Shown: positions 1-8,771, counted from the stretch's first letter. The stretch is DNA of 51,196 bases from an uncultured Bacteroidota bacterium (GCA_903958045.1 CAJBRT010000094.1:1-51196); one strand, 5' to 3'. Notes: a model not told the origin generated them from the sequence alone. A program made the numbers and translations.

Positions 1-1307
1 ACAGCAGTATTTGTAAAGCCAGTACCATAGAGGTATACTTTTTTTAATTTTTTTAGCGCGCTTACATTGCCAATACCATCAGCGGTAACTTTTGTTTGCG
101 TGATGCTTAAACTTTCTAAATTTTCTAATGCTACAAGTGATGCAAGTCCTTTATTGGTTATTGCAGTGCCGTTTAATTCAAGTTGTTTGAGCTGTTTGCA
201 ATTAGATAAGGTCAATAAATATTCGTCTTTAACAGCTGTAAAGGAAGCGTTTAATTGTAATAGCTGATCTGATATTTTAGCTAATAGTTGAAAGGTTTGC
301 GCACTTAGATTTTCGACACCAATTAAATTGGCACGTACATAATTTGATCCGTTTACAACGGGCACTACTACAATGCCTTCTTTGGTTAATTGAGCTATTA
401 AATCTGCTGGTATTGGGCTTGCATTTTTAGTTGGGAGGATGCTGGCTCCTGAAGAGGCATTTGCGACATCGTCACCACCACCTGCGCCATTTGAAAAAGA
501 CGCCAATAGTCCTTTAATAGCGGCCGTTTGTTTGGTATTTTTTACAGATGCCGTAAAATTAGCGCCCGATTCTATCCACCAGTGTAGTAGAGCCACCTCA
601 TCTTTTGTAAGCTGTGGCTTTTCTTTGGGTGGCATATGTTCTTCGTTAGAAGTGGGAAGTAATAAGCGGTTTATGATTTCACTGCTACCAGGCTGGTAAG
701 GGGTTAATACTTTTCCTTCTTCGCCGCCTTGTAAAATATAATTGGGAAGATCAAGTCTTAATTTTCCTTTTTGTTTGCTTTCGCCATGACAACTATAACA
801 TTTAGTAGCCAGGATGGGCTCAATAATATCTGTGTATACAACCGCTTCATCTATATTGGCTATTACTTTTTTAGTATCACTTGTACTGTTATTAAAGGAA
901 GCCGTTAAATAATCCGCTCCATGTGTAAGGCTACCACCGTAATGCCCGGTAACCATAATAAGTGTAGTTAAAAGCGTAATGAATAAGCCAAACAGTCCTT
1001 GTTTTTTTTGATAAACGAAATAACATACAACACTTGTAACAGCCGTTGCAATACCGAGCCATTGATGCTTAAAAATAATATCCTCGTTATACGCGTCTGA
1101 AATAGAAAGTAAATAACCGGTAATGCAGGATAGGATCGAAAAAAACGAACCAATGGCAAGTGCAGGGGCTACCGCAAAAGACATATTTGCAAACCTTTGT
1201 TTTTTTGATGCAAAAAATAGTAGGGCAGCAAAGAGTAAAATGCCAATAGGCAAGTGAACAAAAACAGGGTGTAACCTTCCAATACCAGCACTGATCATTT
1301 GTATCAT
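1..1307 (-). CDS. DUF2231-like membrane / cytochrome c (PSCyt1) / leucine-rich-repeat protein, 3' end off window
   Basis: This ORF is missing from the supplied track because it runs off the left edge; I translated it from the ATG at 1307 and it stays open for all 435 visible codons. Residues about 10-125 hold four hydrophobic segments, beginning RLHPVFVHLPIGILLF, like DUF2231-type membrane domains. Residues about 155-250 form a planctomycete-type cytochrome c domain with one heme motif CYSCH (170-174) and a downstream MPP methionine (about 225) that could be the sixth ligand. From about 345 on, repeats such as LKQLELNGTAITNKGL are leucine-rich repeats, still continuing at the window edge. The protein is probably anchored in the inner membrane with heme and LRR domains outside. 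It starts 2 bases after the DUF1501 stop, so it should be co-transcribed with that gene. Substrate and redox partner are unknown. Confidence 0.85.
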   Translation of the reverse strand, partial: MIQMISAGIGRLHPVFVHLPIGILLFAALLFFASKKQRFANMSFAVAPALAIGSFFSILSCITGYLLSISDAYNEDIIFKHQWLGIATAVTSVVCYFVYQKKQGLFGLFITLLTTLIMVTGHYGGSLTHGADYLTASFNNSTSDTKKVIANIDEAVVYTDIIEPILATKCYSCHGESKQKGKLRLDLPNYILQGGEEGKVLTPYQPGSSEIINRLLLPTSNEEHMPPKEKPQLTKDEVALLHWWIESGANFTASVKNTKQTAAIKGLLASFSNGAGGGDDVANASSGASILPTKNASPIPADLIAQLTKEGIVVVPVVNGSNYVRANLIGVENLSAQTFQLLAKISDQLLQLNASFTAVKDEYLLTLSNCKQLKQLELNGTAITNKGLASLVALENLESLSITQTKVTADGIGNVSALKKLKKVYLYGTGFTNTA

Positions 1308-1309
1308 TT

Positions 1310-2806
1310 TTAAGCTATAATATCATGAATAACTTTGCCACTTAAATCGGTTAGTCTAAAGTTTCGACCCTGTGATTCGTAGGTGAATTTTTCGTGGTCA
1401 AAACCTAACTGATTTAAAATAGTAGCCTGCACATCAAATGTTTCTACTTTGCCACTTACAATATTGTAGCCAATTTCATCTGTTTCGCCATAGGTAGTTC
1501 CACCTTTAATGCCACCGCCTGCCATCCACATCGAAAACGCTTCTCCATGGTGATCACGGCCTTTAAATGGCATGGTTTTACCATCTCTATTTTCTTGCAT
1601 CGGTGTTCTGCCAAATTCAGAACCCCACACAACCAGTGTTTCATCGAGTAAACCTCTTTGTTTTAAATCTTGCAAGAGTGCGGTAATAGGTCTATCAATT
1701 TTTCGACATTTATTTTTTAATCCAATGTCTACGGCGTTGCCCGCAGAGTCGCCGTGTGTATCCCAGCCCCAATCAAATAGTTGTACAAAGCGAACACCTT
1801 TTTCTACCAGCTTACGCGCGAGTAAAACGTTGTTGGCAAAACAAGATTCTCCAGGTTTGGTACCATACATTTCATGAATATATTCCGGCTCGGTGCTAAT
1901 ATCCATAACACCCGGTACAGAAATTTGCATTTTGTACGCAAGTTCATATTGAGAAATACGAGACAAGGTTTCTGGATCTTGATACTCGGTATAAGATTCT
2001 TCATTGACTTTATTAATAGCATCGATACTTGCTTTTCTAATATCGCGGTCCATGCCCGCAGGATCTTTGATAAATAAAACAGGATCGCCTTCGCTGCGGC
2101 ATTGTACACCTTGATACACACTTGGTAAAAATCCACTTCCCCATACACTTTTTCCAGCATCCGGATTATTACCCCCAGAAGTAAGTACTACAAATCCTGG
2201 AAGATTTTTATTTTCGGTACCAAGCCCATAGGTTACCCAAGAACCCATACTAGGCCTGCCTAAACGAGGCGTTCCAGTGTGCATGAGTAATTGCGCAGGT
2301 GCGTGGTTAAACTGATCGGTGGTAACGGCCTGAAGCACGGCCACGTCATCAATAACGGTAGATAAGTGTGGTAGATTTTCTGAAACCCAAGTACCGCTCT
2401 GGCCATACCTATTAAAACTTGCTTGTGGGCCTAGCATTTTAGGAACGCCTCTAATAAACGCAAACTTTTTACCATTGAGTAATGAAGGCGGACAATCTTG
2501 ACCGTCTAATTTAGCAAGCTCCGGTTTGTAGCTAAACATTTCTAGTTGGGAAGGTGCGCCTGCCATGTGTAAATAAATAACGGACTTGGCTTTTCCTAAA
2601 AAAGGAGCTGCTTTTGGCGCTAATGGATTGGTGGCATCAAATACATTATTACTTCCGGTGCTGCAACCGCCTAATAAATTTCCTAGTGCAAGTGCACCTA
2701 AACCCATAGCACTTTCTTTAATAAAATGCCTGCGTGTATGCTGCTGCATCACCACTTTTTGGGCTTCTCTTACTAGGCGCTGGTTATGTAATTCTTTTTG
2801 CGTCAT
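1310..2806 (-). CDS. DUF1501 family secreted protein (Tat signal)
   Basis: The 498-residue protein belongs to the DUF1501 family, which has an alkaline-phosphatase/sulfatase-like fold and mostly unknown substrates. An N-terminal twin-arginine signal is visible (TRRHFIK, arginines 25-26), followed by a hydrophobic stretch ending LLGGC (Cys48), so it may be a Tat-exported lipoprotein. Family landmarks include VIYLHMAGAPSQLEMF near the start of the mature domain, GWDTHGD and a C-terminal GRDHHGEAFSMWMAGGG, whose Asp/His residues could bind metal. It lies 5 bases downstream of the DUF1553 gene and 2 bases upstream of the cytochrome-LRR gene. DUF1501 and DUF1549/DUF1553 genes are commonly paired in Planctomycetes and Bacteroidota, and this is that pair. 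The ATG start gives a complete Tat signal. The enzymatic activity cannot be read from the sequence. Confidence 0.93.
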   Translation of the reverse strand: MTQKELHNQRLVREAQKVVMQQHTRRHFIKESAMGLGALALGNLLGGCSTGSNNVFDATNPLAPKAAPFLGKAKSVIYLHMAGAPSQLEMFSYKPELAKLDGQDCPPSLLNGKKFAFIRGVPKMLGPQASFNRYGQSGTWVSENLPHLSTVIDDVAVLQAVTTDQFNHAPAQLLMHTGTPRLGRPSMGSWVTYGLGTENKNLPGFVVLTSGGNNPDAGKSVWGSGFLPSVYQGVQCRSEGDPVLFIKDPAGMDRDIRKASIDAINKVNEESYTEYQDPETLSRISQYELAYKMQISVPGVMDISTEPEYIHEMYGTKPGESCFANNVLLARKLVEKGVRFVQLFDWGWDTHGDSAGNAVDIGLKNKCRKIDRPITALLQDLKQRGLLDETLVVWGSEFGRTPMQENRDGKTMPFKGRDHHGEAFSMWMAGGGIKGGTTYGETDEIGYNIVSGKVETFDVQATILNQLGFDHEKFTYESQGRNFRLTDLSGKVIHDIIA

Positions 2807-2811
2807 GGGAA

Positions 2812-5535
2812 TTAATTTTTATTAAGCCATTCGTCTAAATTAAGCATGGCGTTGGCTACTACTACAAGGGCTGCTCTATTGGTGGGTGATGCAAGTGTGC
2901 TATCGCTCACCAGCACAGTCGCTGCTTTTTTGTTGCTCTGGTATTTTGACAAACTCGACTCATATAAACTAGTGAGTACATTTAATTTAGCAGGAGCAAT
3001 GGGTTTGTACATCATTTGTTCGTAACCCATTTTTATTTTTGCCTCAATCGAACCATTTACTTTGTCCATGCTTTTTGCAAAAGAGCGGGCCATAATAATA
3101 TAAGACGAATCGTTTAATGAGGTAAGCGCTTGAAGTGGCGTGTTGGTTCTAATACGTCTTATTACACACACTTCTCTTGCACCGCCATCAAATGTGAGCA
3201 TTGATGGGTAAGGAGCTGTTCTTTTAAAGTATGTATAAAGTGAACGTCTGTACTGATCTTCACCTTCCGATAATTTCCAAGCATCGCCATTATAGGGTGA
3301 ACGCCAAATACCCTCTGGTTGATACGGCATTACGCTTTTGCCATACATTTTTGGACTTAATAATGTACTTACGGCAAGGGTTTGGTCTCTAATTTGCTCT
3401 GCCGAAAGTCTTACCCTTGGGCCTCTTGCATATAATTTATTATACGGATCTTTTTTAAGGAGTTCTTTGGTAAACATCGATTGCTGTCTATACGTTGCAG
3501 AGAGTAAAATTTCTTTGAGCGTTTTTTTAATACTCCAATTGTGCGTGTGCATGAGTTGCCAAGACAAATAATCAAGCAATGTTTGGTGTGTTGGCGATAA
3601 GCCTTGCGTGCCGAGGTCTTCGAGGGTTTCTACAATGCCCGTTCCAAATAACTGTTCCCAAAGTCTATTAACGAGTGTGCGCGAAACAAGCGGATTGTTT
3701 TTATCTGTTAACCACATCGCAAGGCCGAGTCTATTTTTGGGTGCATTTTTTGGAAGGCTCGGTAATACAGCTGGCACATCAGGTGCAACCAGTTTTCCCT
3801 TAGAAAGCCAACTACCTCTTTCAAAAACATGCGTGGGTCTAAAAAGGTCTTCATTGGCATCCATCATAATAGGTGTTGTTTCTGCACCCGCCATTATTAA
3901 GTCATTAAAATATTTGTAAGCGCTATCGTAACCAGGTTTTTCTTTGGCAGGAAATGGATTGCCAAATGAAAACCATTCAAATAAAATACCATCGTCGGTA
4001 CTGTTTTTTATTTTAGGTGAATAGTACTTGAAATATAAAGTGTGCGTGCCCTTAATGTCTGGAAGGCTAGTGGTCGTGTGTACAAAACCACCGCCAGTGT
4101 TTTTAACAGGCACTTCTTTTACAAGTGGTCCAGTTAAACTATCTAAATAAATGCGCCATACGCCTTTGTCTACCCTTGATGCGTATTTGAACAACAGTTC
4201 CGATTTACCAGTGAGTACTACATTTTTTAAATTACAAGTACCATTATTGCGAAGTGTTGCATACCAACCATTGGCGCCGTTTACAAATTTGTCGCACTGA
4301 AATGCATTGATACTTGGTTGAAGCGTGCGTAAAAAAGTAATCCAATAATTAGCAGCTGCTGGTGCCGCGTTTTGTTGCAACCATTTTTTTACGGATTCAA
4401 ATTTTACATTGTCGATGCCTTGGTATTGACGCAGTACGGGGTTTTCGAAAGGTGAATCTTCATCTCTAGTATTGTTAAAAAACGCCATGAACTTATAATA
4501 CTCGTCATGCTTGAAAGGGTCGTACGGATGGCTATGACACTGCACACAATTAAAACTGGTGCCCATAACGGCGCTCCATGTAGTGTTCACGCGGTCAAGA
4601 ACAGCAGCGGTTCTAAATTCTTCATTGTCGGTACCACCTTCATCGTTGTTCATGGTGTTTCGGTGAAACGCAGTGGCAATATACTGTGCATCAGAAGGGT
4701 TGGGTAATAGATCACCTGCTATTTGCTCCGTTAAAAAATCGTTGTAAGGTTTGTCTGTGTTAAATGCATGGATAAGCCAGTCTCTGTATTTGTAAATGTT
4801 TCTTCCGCGGTCTGCTTCAAAGCCTTTAGTGTCTGCGTATCTGGCAAGGTCTAGCCAAAGTGCTGCCCATTTTTCGCCATAGGCGGGAGTGGCCATTAAA
4901 TCATTGACTAAATTTTCGTAGGCCTTATCTGATGGGTCATTTAAATATTTTGCCGCAATTTTTTTATTAGCAGGAAGACCCGTTATATCTAAACTAACAC
5001 GTCTTAACAGTGTTGCTTTGTCTGCTTCTTTGGAAGGACTTAATTTTTCTGCTTCTAATTTTTCTACAATGTATTTGTCAATATTATTGTTTACCCAATC
5101 GTCATTAATGCTAGGCACTGCTGGCTCTTTTACTTTTTGATACGCCCAGTGTGATCCCCATTTGGCACCTTCTTTAATCCAAGTCGTTAAAATTTTAATT
5201 TCTTCTTTGGTTAACGGATCGTGCTTATACGGCATGCGTTCTTCAGGATCTGTTAAGTGCAACCTTCTGATGAGTTCACTTTCTTCTGGCTTAAATTTTA
5301 TAATGGCAGGCTTGCCAGATTTAGTAGGCGCAAAAGCTTCTTCTTCAAAAAGCAAACTAAATCCTGCTTCTTGTTTTACACCACCATGACAGGTGATACA
5401 TTTTTTATTTAAAATGGGTTTTACTTCGGTGTTATAATCGATAGGATCTGAAGGATAAATTACAACAGCGGTAATGGCAAGCACAATGAGTACTGCAGAA
5501 CTGTAAAAAAGTTTTTTGCTAGGCTTTAAAAACAT
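2812..5535 (-). CDS. DUF1549/DUF1553 cytochrome c protein (PSCyt1-PSCyt2-PSD1) with CBM6-like insert
   Basis: This is a 907-residue exported protein. A single hydrophobic segment (about 10-28) anchors or exports it. A PSCyt1 cytochrome c domain follows with heme motif CITCHGG (46-50) and the family sequence RMPYKHDPLTKEEI. The DUF1549 (PSCyt2) domain occupies about 120-380 and contains a second CxxCH, FNCVQCHSHPYDPF, near residue 330. The C-terminal half is DUF1553 (PSD1), with LVNRLWEQLFGTGIV and TYFKRTAPYPSM. Between them, about 405-530, lies a beta-rich segment (GVWRIYLDSLTGPLVKEVPV) resembling a CBM6-type carbohydrate-binding module. Two CxxCH sites suggest up to two covalent hemes. Role is inferred as periplasmic redox chemistry on a glycan or sugar derivative; no substrate is established. 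It is the partner of the adjacent DUF1501 gene. A strong RNA hairpin ends one base before its ATG. Confidence 0.93.
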   Translation of the reverse strand: MFLKPSKKLFYSSAVLIVLAITAVVIYPSDPIDYNTEVKPILNKKCITCHGGVKQEAGFSLLFEEEAFAPTKSGKPAIIKFKPEESELIRRLHLTDPEERMPYKHDPLTKEEIKILTTWIKEGAKWGSHWAYQKVKEPAVPSINDDWVNNNIDKYIVEKLEAEKLSPSKEADKATLLRRVSLDITGLPANKKIAAKYLNDPSDKAYENLVNDLMATPAYGEKWAALWLDLARYADTKGFEADRGRNIYKYRDWLIHAFNTDKPYNDFLTEQIAGDLLPNPSDAQYIATAFHRNTMNNDEGGTDNEEFRTAAVLDRVNTTWSAVMGTSFNCVQCHSHPYDPFKHDEYYKFMAFFNNTRDEDSPFENPVLRQYQGIDNVKFESVKKWLQQNAAPAAANYWITFLRTLQPSINAFQCDKFVNGANGWYATLRNNGTCNLKNVVLTGKSELLFKYASRVDKGVWRIYLDSLTGPLVKEVPVKNTGGGFVHTTTSLPDIKGTHTLYFKYYSPKIKNSTDDGILFEWFSFGNPFPAKEKPGYDSAYKYFNDLIMAGAETTPIMMDANEDLFRPTHVFERGSWLSKGKLVAPDVPAVLPSLPKNAPKNRLGLAMWLTDKNNPLVSRTLVNRLWEQLFGTGIVETLEDLGTQGLSPTHQTLLDYLSWQLMHTHNWSIKKTLKEILLSATYRQQSMFTKELLKKDPYNKLYARGPRVRLSAEQIRDQTLAVSTLLSPKMYGKSVMPYQPEGIWRSPYNGDAWKLSEGEDQYRRSLYTYFKRTAPYPSMLTFDGGAREVCVIRRIRTNTPLQALTSLNDSSYIIMARSFAKSMDKVNGSIEAKIKMGYEQMMYKPIAPAKLNVLTSLYESSLSKYQSNKKAATVLVSDSTLASPTNRAALVVVANAMLNLDEWLNKN

Positions 5536-5536
5536 A

Positions 5537-5585
5537 AGGCATCATTCGTAAGCCTAAATTTAATAATTACTTACGAATGACGCCT
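5537..5585 (-). promoter_or_regulatory. 16-bp RNA hairpin directly before the DUF1553 start codon
   Basis: On the minus-strand transcript the arms AGGCGTCATTCGTAAG and CTTACGAATGATGCCT pair along 16 bases around a 17-base AU-rich loop. The one non-Watson-Crick position is G-U in the minus-strand RNA but would be A-C in a plus-strand RNA, which fits function in the minus transcript. The structure sits between kduD and the DUF1553 gene and ends one base before the AUG. It could hide the ribosome entry site, or act as an attenuator, since UUAUGUUUUU follows it. The structure is seen directly; the role is inferred. Confidence 0.7.
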
Positions 5586-5601
5586 AAGTATTGAAATATA
5601 G

Positions 5602-6363
5602 TTATCTACCCATCCAGCCGCCATCAACGGTTAAGATGGTGCCGTTGACATAGTCTGAAGCAGGAGAGGATAAAAAAACGAAAGCTCCGGTTAAATCCTG
5701 AGGAGTTCCCCATCTATTTGCCGGTATTCTGGCCAAAATAGAGGCATTTCTGTCTGGATCGGCCCTTAACTGTGCCGTATTGTCTGTGGATATATATCCT
5801 GGGGCAACACCATTTACGGTAATGCCTTTACTAGCCCATTCGTTGGCAAATGCCTTAATTAAGGAGGCGACAGCTCCCTTACTAGCTGCGTAGCCGGGCA
5901 CGTTGATACCGCCTTGGAAGCTTAAAAGAGAGGCCGTAAACACTATTTTACCAGCGCCATTGGCAATCATTTGTTTCCCAATTTCTCGGGTGATAATAAA
6001 TTGCGCATTTAAATTGATGTCAATGATATTGTCCCAAAATTCGTCAGAATGTTCGGCGGCAGGACTTCTTTGAATACTTCCCGCATTGTTAATCAGGATA
6101 TCAATGGTTGGATGGTTTTTGATTACCGCATCTAAAAAAGCATAGATCGAATCTCTATTGGAAAAATCGGCTTGGTAGGCATAAAACTTTTTACCTGCTG
6201 CAAGCACTGCTTTTTCTACATCGCTTCCTGATGCAGGCATAGAGCCACTTACACCAATAATATCGGCACCGCTGTTAGCGAGTTCGATGGCAATGGCCAT
6301 GCCAATACCTTTACTACAACCGGTTACTAAAGCAACTTTATTGTCTACTCTAAAATTTAGCAT
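5602..6363 (-). CDS. kduD: 2-dehydro-3-deoxy-D-gluconate 5-dehydrogenase (KduD), SDR family
   Basis: This 253-residue cytosolic short-chain dehydrogenase shows the glycine-rich cofactor motif TGCSKGIG (14-21), NNAG (92-95) and the catalytic Ser145, Tyr158 and Lys162 (GYAASKGA). Length matches the usual KduD of about 250 residues. KduD reduces 2,5-diketo-3-deoxygluconate to 2-keto-3-deoxygluconate with NAD(P)H in the breakdown of unsaturated uronates from pectin or similar acidic polysaccharides. The SDR family is broad, so the assignment rests largely on its position 5 bases after kduI in the same operon, the classic kduI-kduD pair. Its product is the substrate of KdgK encoded at 17518. A gluconate 5-dehydrogenase activity is the main alternative. 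Confidence 0.9.
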   Translation of the reverse strand: MLNFRVDNKVALVTGCSKGIGMAIAIELANSGADIIGVSGSMPASGSDVEKAVLAAGKKFYAYQADFSNRDSIYAFLDAVIKNHPTIDILINNAGSIQRSPAAEHSDEFWDNIIDINLNAQFIITREIGKQMIANGAGKIVFTASLLSFQGGINVPGYAASKGAVASLIKAFANEWASKGITVNGVAPGYISTDNTAQLRADPDRNASILARIPANRWGTPQDLTGAFVFLSSPASDYVNGTILTVDGGWMGR

Positions 6364-6368
6364 AGGAA

Positions 6369-7202
6369 TTATTTTAATAACTGAATGTTTACAAAATCCA
6401 TATCAGCAAACGACATGTTTTCGCCAGCCATTGCCCAAATAAAGGAGTAAGAAGCCGTTGCTACACCACTATGTATACTCCATGATGGAGACACAATACC
6501 CTGCTCATTATTTAAGAATAGGTGTCTTGTTTCGTGCGGCTCACCCATGAAATGAATGACACGTTGTGTTTCAGGTAAATCAAAATAGAAGTAGGCTTCC
6601 ATACGACGGTCGTGCAGGTGCGCTGGCATGGTATTCCAAATGCTGCCTGGTTTAAAATTGGTTACACCTAGTACAAGTTGACAACTTTTTAAGCCATCTG
6701 CGTGAATGTATTTGTTAATGGTTCTGTGATTCGCCGTTTCTGCACTTCCCATTTCGGCAGGCGTTGCATCTTTACTTTGCATAAGCTGCGTAGGATGGCT
6801 CGCGTGCGCTGGGCAAGAGAATAAAATAAATTTAGAAGGGTTACTAGGGTCGGTGCTGGCATGAAAAGTAACTTCTTTGTTACCCATACCAATATACAAG
6901 CAATCAATTTTATCTAGGGTGTAAATTTGACCCTCTACTGTTACGCTTCCGGTGGCGCCAATATTTACGATGCCAATTTCTCTTCTATCTAAAAAGTTTT
7001 CAGACTTTAAAGCGTCGTAGGTGCCTAGCTGAATAGCAGCGGTAGTAGGGGTTGCAGCGCCTACCATCATTCTGTCATAATGGGTGTACACAAAATTGAT
7101 AGCGCCCGGCTCTACTAAATTGTCTAGTAAAAACTTAGCTCTAATTTGCTCGGTTGTATATTTTACAAAATCTTCGGGATGTACTTGGTGAATAATTTTC
7201 AT
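6369..7202 (-). CDS. kduI: 5-dehydro-4-deoxy-D-glucuronate isomerase (KduI)
   Basis: KduI isomerises 4-deoxy-5-ketouronate, released from unsaturated oligo-uronides, to 2,5-diketo-3-deoxygluconate in the cytosol. The 277 residues match the family length. The cupin metal site is intact: MPAHLHDRRMEAYFYF supplies His195, His197 and Glu202, and His244 lies in SIHSGVA, the HxH, Glu, His pattern that binds zinc in characterised KduI. It is the first gene of the minus-strand run and is followed 5 bases later by kduD. The 182-base region upstream is a divergent promoter region shared with the esterase gene. The ATG start is the only one that gives the full N-terminal domain. Confidence 0.96.
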   Translation of the reverse strand: MKIIHQVHPEDFVKYTTEQIRAKFLLDNLVEPGAINFVYTHYDRMMVGAATPTTAAIQLGTYDALKSENFLDRREIGIVNIGATGSVTVEGQIYTLDKIDCLYIGMGNKEVTFHASTDPSNPSKFILFSCPAHASHPTQLMQSKDATPAEMGSAETANHRTINKYIHADGLKSCQLVLGVTNFKPGSIWNTMPAHLHDRRMEAYFYFDLPETQRVIHFMGEPHETRHLFLNNEQGIVSPSWSIHSGVATASYSFIWAMAGENMSFADMDFVNIQLLK

Positions 7203-7384
7203 GTCGAATTGTTTATTGATGGATGTTCGAAAGCTATGGTCTTATAGGATGAGGAAATCCTGCTTTTAAATAAAGTTAAAGATAGTCAAAAGAAACAGAA
7301 TGATAAAGGGTTGGTGGTTTATCTCTAATTTAGTAAGATAGATTTATTTATCTTCATGGGAAGAATAGAAAAAATAAAACTATA
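7203..7384. promoter_or_regulatory. Divergent intergenic region between kduI and the esterase gene
   Basis: This 182-base AT-rich gap must hold promoters for both flanking genes. On the minus strand TAGCTTTC at 7229-7236 matches seven of eight positions of the Bacteroidota TAnnTTTG element and would give a leader of roughly 20 bases for kduI. A short inverted repeat, AAGATA (7335-7340) and TATCTT (7349-7354), lies 30 bases before the esterase ATG and could be an operator. Both assignments are tentative. Confidence 0.35.
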
Positions 7385-8308
7385 ATGCGTATCAAATATT
7401 TGTTAACCCTCCTTTTTATGTCATCATCTTCTTTAACTATGGCACAGCAAGAGTTTTCTATTTATGAAGGCCCTGTACCCAATGCACTTCCGTGTAATAA
7501 AGAAGAAGCGGTTAGCAAAAATGCTACTGGTAAAACGGTTATTGCAAATGTCACAAGCCCGTCGGTTACGGTGTTTAAACCAGCTAAGCAAGATCCGAGT
7601 AAGACGGCTTTAATTGTGTGTCCGGGTGGTGGTTATGCAAGACTTGCGAGTGGGCATGAGGGAATAGAAGTAGCAGAGGCGTTTAATAAAATAGGTGTTA
7701 CTGTTTTTGTTGTAAAGTACCGCTTACCTTTTGATAGTTGCATGACAAATAAAGAAATGGTGCCACTACAAGATTTACAGCAAACTATTAAACTAGTAAG
7801 AGATCAATCGGCAAGTTTTGACATTAACCCTAATATGCTTGGGGTGCTTGGGTTTTCGGCAGGCGGTCATTTAGCGAGCACCGGCATTACAAAATTTTCC
7901 GAATCTCATATCGAAAATACGAGCCTTACTAATTTACGACCTGACTTTGGTATTTTAGTTTACCCTGTTATAAGTATGGACTCCACTATATGTCATAAGG
8001 GCTCACGAGATAATTTGTTGGGCAAAAACGCCGCCGCTGCAAAAATCAAATTGTTTTCATCGGAACTTCAAGTAACTGCTCAAACGCCCCCAACTTTTTT
8101 AGTGCACGCATCTGATGATAAATCGGTTCCTGTCGAAAATAGTATTCGGTTTTACCAGGCGCTCTTAAAAAATAACGTAAAAACGGAAATGCACATTTAT
8201 CAAAATGGCGGTCATGGGTTTGGATTACACAATGCAACGACACCCGATAGTTGGTTTGATAGGGTTACCGCTTGGATGCAGGTTAATAAAATGATTGCAG
8301 GAAAATAA
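7385..8308 (+). CDS. Secreted alpha/beta hydrolase, acetyl-esterase-like
   Basis: The 307-residue protein has a signal peptide (about 1-20, ending TMAQQ) and an alpha/beta hydrolase fold of the BD-FAE/acetylxylan esterase type. The oxyanion region is CPGGGYARLASGHEG (79-93). The nucleophile elbow is GFSAGGH with Ser158, the acid is Asp244 or Asp245 in HASDDKSVP, and the base is His277 in GGHGFG, so the triad is complete. Family members remove acetyl or feruloyl esters from plant polysaccharides in the periplasm. Next to kduI/kduD and the hexuronate genes, acetyl ester removal from pectin or another uronate-containing glycan is a reasonable inference. It is transcribed away from kduI, and its stop lies one base from the convergent DUF1003 stop. 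Confidence 0.9.
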   Translation: MRIKYLLTLLFMSSSSLTMAQQEFSIYEGPVPNALPCNKEEAVSKNATGKTVIANVTSPSVTVFKPAKQDPSKTALIVCPGGGYARLASGHEGIEVAEAFNKIGVTVFVVKYRLPFDSCMTNKEMVPLQDLQQTIKLVRDQSASFDINPNMLGVLGFSAGGHLASTGITKFSESHIENTSLTNLRPDFGILVYPVISMDSTICHKGSRDNLLGKNAAAAKIKLFSSELQVTAQTPPTFLVHASDDKSVPVENSIRFYQALLKNNVKTEMHIYQNGGHGFGLHNATTPDSWFDRVTAWMQVNKMIAGK

Positions 8309-8309
8309 A

Positions 8310-8771
8310 TTATTGCTTTTGTTCCTTTTCTATATGTGCTAAAATTTGAAGGATCAATTTATTTTGATTTTCTAAATGCACTAAAATGGTTTCTATTTCT
8401 AGCTCTGCTTTTTTATTGATGAGGTAATCTTCTTCTGCTCTAATTTCTGAATGTCTCGATTGTAAATTTTGCCCCACCATAATAAGTGGCATCAAAAATA
8501 TTTGAAGCATATTGGAGATAATGAGCCAGAGTACAAACGCAGGGAATGGGTCAAATCTTAAATGTATGGGCGCCAAAGTATTCCAGCCTAGCCAGGTTGC
8601 GGTCCAAGCAAAAACAAGCATAAAAAACCCCATGGAACCTACTTTGGTAGTGATCCAAAGTGCTAGTTTATCAACCTTAGATAGTTTTTCTTTGTGTCTA
8701 ATATTGGCATTTCTATAGGGCATATGGGTATCCTTAATTTGCTGAAGACTTACCGTGTTTGCGTTTTTCAT
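8310..8771 (-). CDS. DUF1003 family membrane protein
   Basis: A 153-residue protein of the DUF1003 family. Two membrane-spanning segments are visible in the middle (GSMGFFMLVFAWTATWLGWN and PAFVLWLIISNMLQIFLMPL), joined by a short loop with the family's proline-rich stretch FDPFPA. A charged, probably coiled-coil C-terminus follows (RAEEDYLINKKAELEIE). Function of the family is unknown. It is a single minus-strand gene between the esterase and the Gfo/Idh gene and appears unrelated to the sugar genes around it. Confidence 0.88.
   Translation of the reverse strand: MKNANTVSLQQIKDTHMPYRNANIRHKEKLSKVDKLALWITTKVGSMGFFMLVFAWTATWLGWNTLAPIHLRFDPFPAFVLWLIISNMLQIFLMPLIMVGQNLQSRHSEIRAEEDYLINKKAELEIETILVHLENQNKLILQILAHIEKEQKQ

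Noticed and set aside
439-699. Plus-strand ORF of 86 codons near the left end
   Set aside because: It is antisense to the clear cytochrome-LRR reading frame, has no signal peptide or recognisable domain, and is one of many shadows of real genes.
3608-3919. Plus-strand ORF of 103 codons inside the DUF1553 gene
   Set aside because: The opposite strand encodes conserved DUF1553 sequence; nothing supports this frame.
7335-7354. AAGATA/TATCTT inverted repeat upstream of the esterase gene
   Set aside because: Only six pairs in very AT-rich DNA; could arise by chance. Mentioned under the intergenic region but not claimed as an operator.
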